Source: an uncultured Treponema sp. (GTDB lineage Bacteria; Spirochaetota; Spirochaetia; Treponematales; Treponemataceae). From it: a stretch of DNA of 23,927 nucleotides. Positions 22,657-23,927 of the stretch are shown here, one piece after another (the first letter of the stretch is position 1; every line of letters starts with the position of its first letter). The position numbers and the translations under genes were made by a program. The notes under the pieces were generated by a model that did no database searches, was not told the DNA's origin, and was given only the letters and a program-made list of their open reading frames with translations. The stretch spans positions 1 through 23,927 of the forward strand of contig CALDWC010000035.1 of NCBI GenBank assembly GCA_937923945.1. The letters run 5' to 3'.

Positions 22657-23315
22657 GATTGCCTTCCTTCATCTTGGGTTTTTGTATCCGATGCAGGCGG
22701 CGCCGATTTCCGTGTCGGCGGTTTTCGTGTCTTTGACGTTTTCGCGGTGCGGTTGCGGTTTGTTCCGGGACGGAAATAACCGAAAAGACTTCCGCATGCG
22801 CCGCCGACTAAATGCGCAAATTGTGAAAACTCGGCATGCTCAACCATCGTTGAAATATCCTTTACCACATAGAGAATAAACACCGTCAAAAAGGTAAGAG
22901 GAATTTCACCTTTTGTTGTGTTCGTAAACGAACTGAGCAAAATCATCATAAATGCAATACCTGAGGAACCCATTAAACTTTGCGGTAAAAAGCACACGTT
23001 GAGTACGCCCGTTACAAATGCAGTGGTAAAGCACATCACAAAAAGCATAAACGACCCGTAGGTTTCTTCCAAGAGCGGACCGAGCAGTAAAATAAAAGCG
23101 AGATTTCCCAATAAATGTTCCCAATTTGCATGACCGAACACGTGGGAAACTAAAAGCAAATAACTCGTAGGATTCGACGGATTAAAATTTGCATGTGCGG
23201 GAACCGTAAAAAAATCTTCAATGAGATATGGAAAGAGTAATATTTTTAAAACAAGCACCGCAATACATAAAAACGCAAACGTTAAAGTTACCGGTGCATT
23301 ATATTTTATTTTCAT
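22653..23315 (-). CDS. Rhomboid-family intramembrane serine protease
   Basis: The 220-residue protein has six predicted membrane spans with the rhomboid active site: GHANWEHLLGN (61-71; His67 and Asn71 of the HxxxN oxyanion element), GSSG (116-119; catalytic Ser118) and FAHLVGG (166-172; general base His168). Rhomboids cut substrates within or next to a membrane span. The last 38 residues are a basic, Pro/Thr/Lys-rich tail (from RPGTNRNR to the end) predicted to be cytoplasmic and disordered. The start lacks a clear Shine-Dalgarno sequence; a candidate promoter lies 8 nt upstream. It overlaps the YgjP-type gene by 4 nt. Confidence 0.88.
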   Translation of the reverse strand: MKIKYNAPVTLTFAFLCIAVLVLKILLFPYLIEDFFTVPAHANFNPSNPTSYLLLVSHVFGHANWEHLLGNLAFILLLGPLLEETYGSFMLFVMCFTTAFVTGVLNVCFLPQSLMGSSGIAFMMILLSSFTNTTKGEIPLTFLTVFILYVVKDISTMVEHAEFSQFAHLVGGACGSLFGYFRPGTNRNRTAKTSKTRKPPTRKSAPPASDTKTQDEGRQS

Positions 23316-23323
23316 GATGATCT

Positions 23324-23352
23324 ATTCTGCGCATTAAACGGGGCAATGTCAA
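23324..23352 (-). promoter_or_regulatory. Candidate promoter of the rhomboid-ygjP pair
   Basis: On the minus strand a perfect TTGACA (23352-23347), a 17-nt spacer and CAGAAT (23329-23324, 4 of 6 consensus) lie 8 nt before the ATG. If used, the leader would be about 2 nt. The weak -10 lowers confidence. Confidence 0.4.
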
Positions 23353-23369
23353 GAACTTTTTCGGCGGGT

Positions 23370-23927
23370 TCATTGCCATAAATTATACCGATGAATGGAA
23401 CGTATATAAAAAATGCAGCCAATGGTAAATAAAAAATTTGCTGCAATAAAAGAGAGTAAACACGATTTTCCAAGCATAAAAAAATATCCGATAAGCAAGG
23501 TAAGCATGCCCAACGCCGCGTTCATGTATTCATGTGCAGCGAGTGTTTGCCCTGCAGCAACATAGGTCAATACGGTTGCGATGCTAAAAAACCAAAATGC
23601 TCCGTTCGTTAGTAACGGTAATCCGTCTGTCAATATAAAATGAGGCGTGATAATCGATGTGTTAAACGGTGTCAACGCGGTAATTGTCAATGCTAAAAAA
23701 CACACGGTAAATAAAATAGGAACAATTCGCCGTGTAAATGATGTTACAATAAAAATTGCACCGACCAAAAGCAGCAATACGGCGGTTAAGCGAAAACAGT
23801 AGAGCACCTGTGAAATGAGCAGTACGAGCAGCGGCGCAAAATGCCATAAGTTTAAAAGCGGAATGAGTAATTTAATGCTTTCAAAACTCAAAAGAAATGC
23901 AAAAAAAATAAAAAACGAAATTTCAAT
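23370..23927 (-). CDS. Multi-span membrane protein, 5' end outside the window
   Basis: The frame is open from the window edge (23927) to the TGA at 23370-23372, at least 186 codons. The first in-window start would be TTG at 23891, but the 12 codons before it are open and hydrophobic (ISFFIFFAFLL) and look like part of a membrane span, so the true start probably lies beyond the edge. About six hydrophobic spans follow, with little between them except a TSFTRR turn and a short TPFNTSIITPHF loop. It ends SIHRYNLWQ. I do not recognise a family, and no catalytic motif is visible. The stop is 54 nt upstream of the rhomboid gene on the same strand, so it may belong to the same transcription unit. 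Confidence 0.65.
   Translation of the reverse strand: MEISFFIFFAFLLSFESIKLLIPLLNLWHFAPLLVLLISQVLYCFRLTAVLLLLVGAIFIVTSFTRRIVPILFTVCFLALTITALTPFNTSIITPHFILTDGLPLLTNGAFWFFSIATVLTYVAAGQTLAAHEYMNAALGMLTLLIGYFFMLGKSCLLSFIAANFLFTIGCIFYIRSIHRYNLWQ

Overview
The window looks like chromosomal DNA from a spirochaete, most likely a Treponema with middling GC content (oral or intestinal type). This is inferred from family resemblance and style: AT-rich spacers, lipoproteins with loose lipoboxes, an OmpA-like lipoprotein with an altered peptidoglycan-binding site, and an opp-type peptide importer. No rRNA, tRNA or CRISPR array was seen. The genes read as ordinary core and accessory genes; the less ordinary material sits in the spacers.

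Layout: (1) 1-840 has no intact gene. It holds the N-terminal stub of an IS5-type transposase, phased 21-bp repeats, copies of a short dispersed repeat and strong hairpins. (2) 841-2959, minus strand: a lipoprotein with three SH3-like repeats and a D-2-hydroxyacid dehydrogenase. (3) 3123-4262 plus: a GT4 glycosyltransferase; 4285-4956 minus: thiamine pyrophosphokinase, convergent with it. (4) 5196-11132 plus: a complete oligopeptide ABC importer, oppA-oppB-oppC-oppD-oppF. A consensus sigma70-type promoter lies before oppA, and a terminator-like hairpin plus a repeat-laden 427-bp spacer lies between oppA and oppB. (5) 11255-14015 plus: the TldD/TldE (PmbA) protease pair. (6) 14318-15709 plus: an OmpA-family lipoprotein, preceded by three successive hairpins. 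(7) 15715-16620 minus: an EamA/DMT transporter, divergent from a PcrA/UvrD helicase (16877-18868) and methionyl-tRNA synthetase (18941-21265). (8) 21349-21846 plus: an HdeD-like membrane protein. (9) 21961-23927 minus: a YgjP-type metallopeptidase overlapping a rhomboid protease by 4 nt, with a multi-span membrane protein upstream that runs off the window.

How the genes fit together: OppABCDF would import oligopeptides and TldD/TldE can degrade peptides in the cytoplasm, so 5.2-14.0 kb may act as a peptide-uptake and breakdown block, although a terminator separates the two units. The rhomboid and YgjP genes form a translationally coupled protease pair.

The strongest unexplained pattern is the placement of several near-consensus promoters (thiN, metG, pcrA, the EamA gene, possibly the rhomboid gene) only 6-9 nt before the start codon with little or no Shine-Dalgarno sequence, which predicts leaderless or nearly leaderless mRNAs. 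Second is a dispersed intergenic repeat with a CTGATTAA core, whose two longest copies lie inverted around the 0.6-7.2 kb block. No wholly new defence or biosynthetic system was found.
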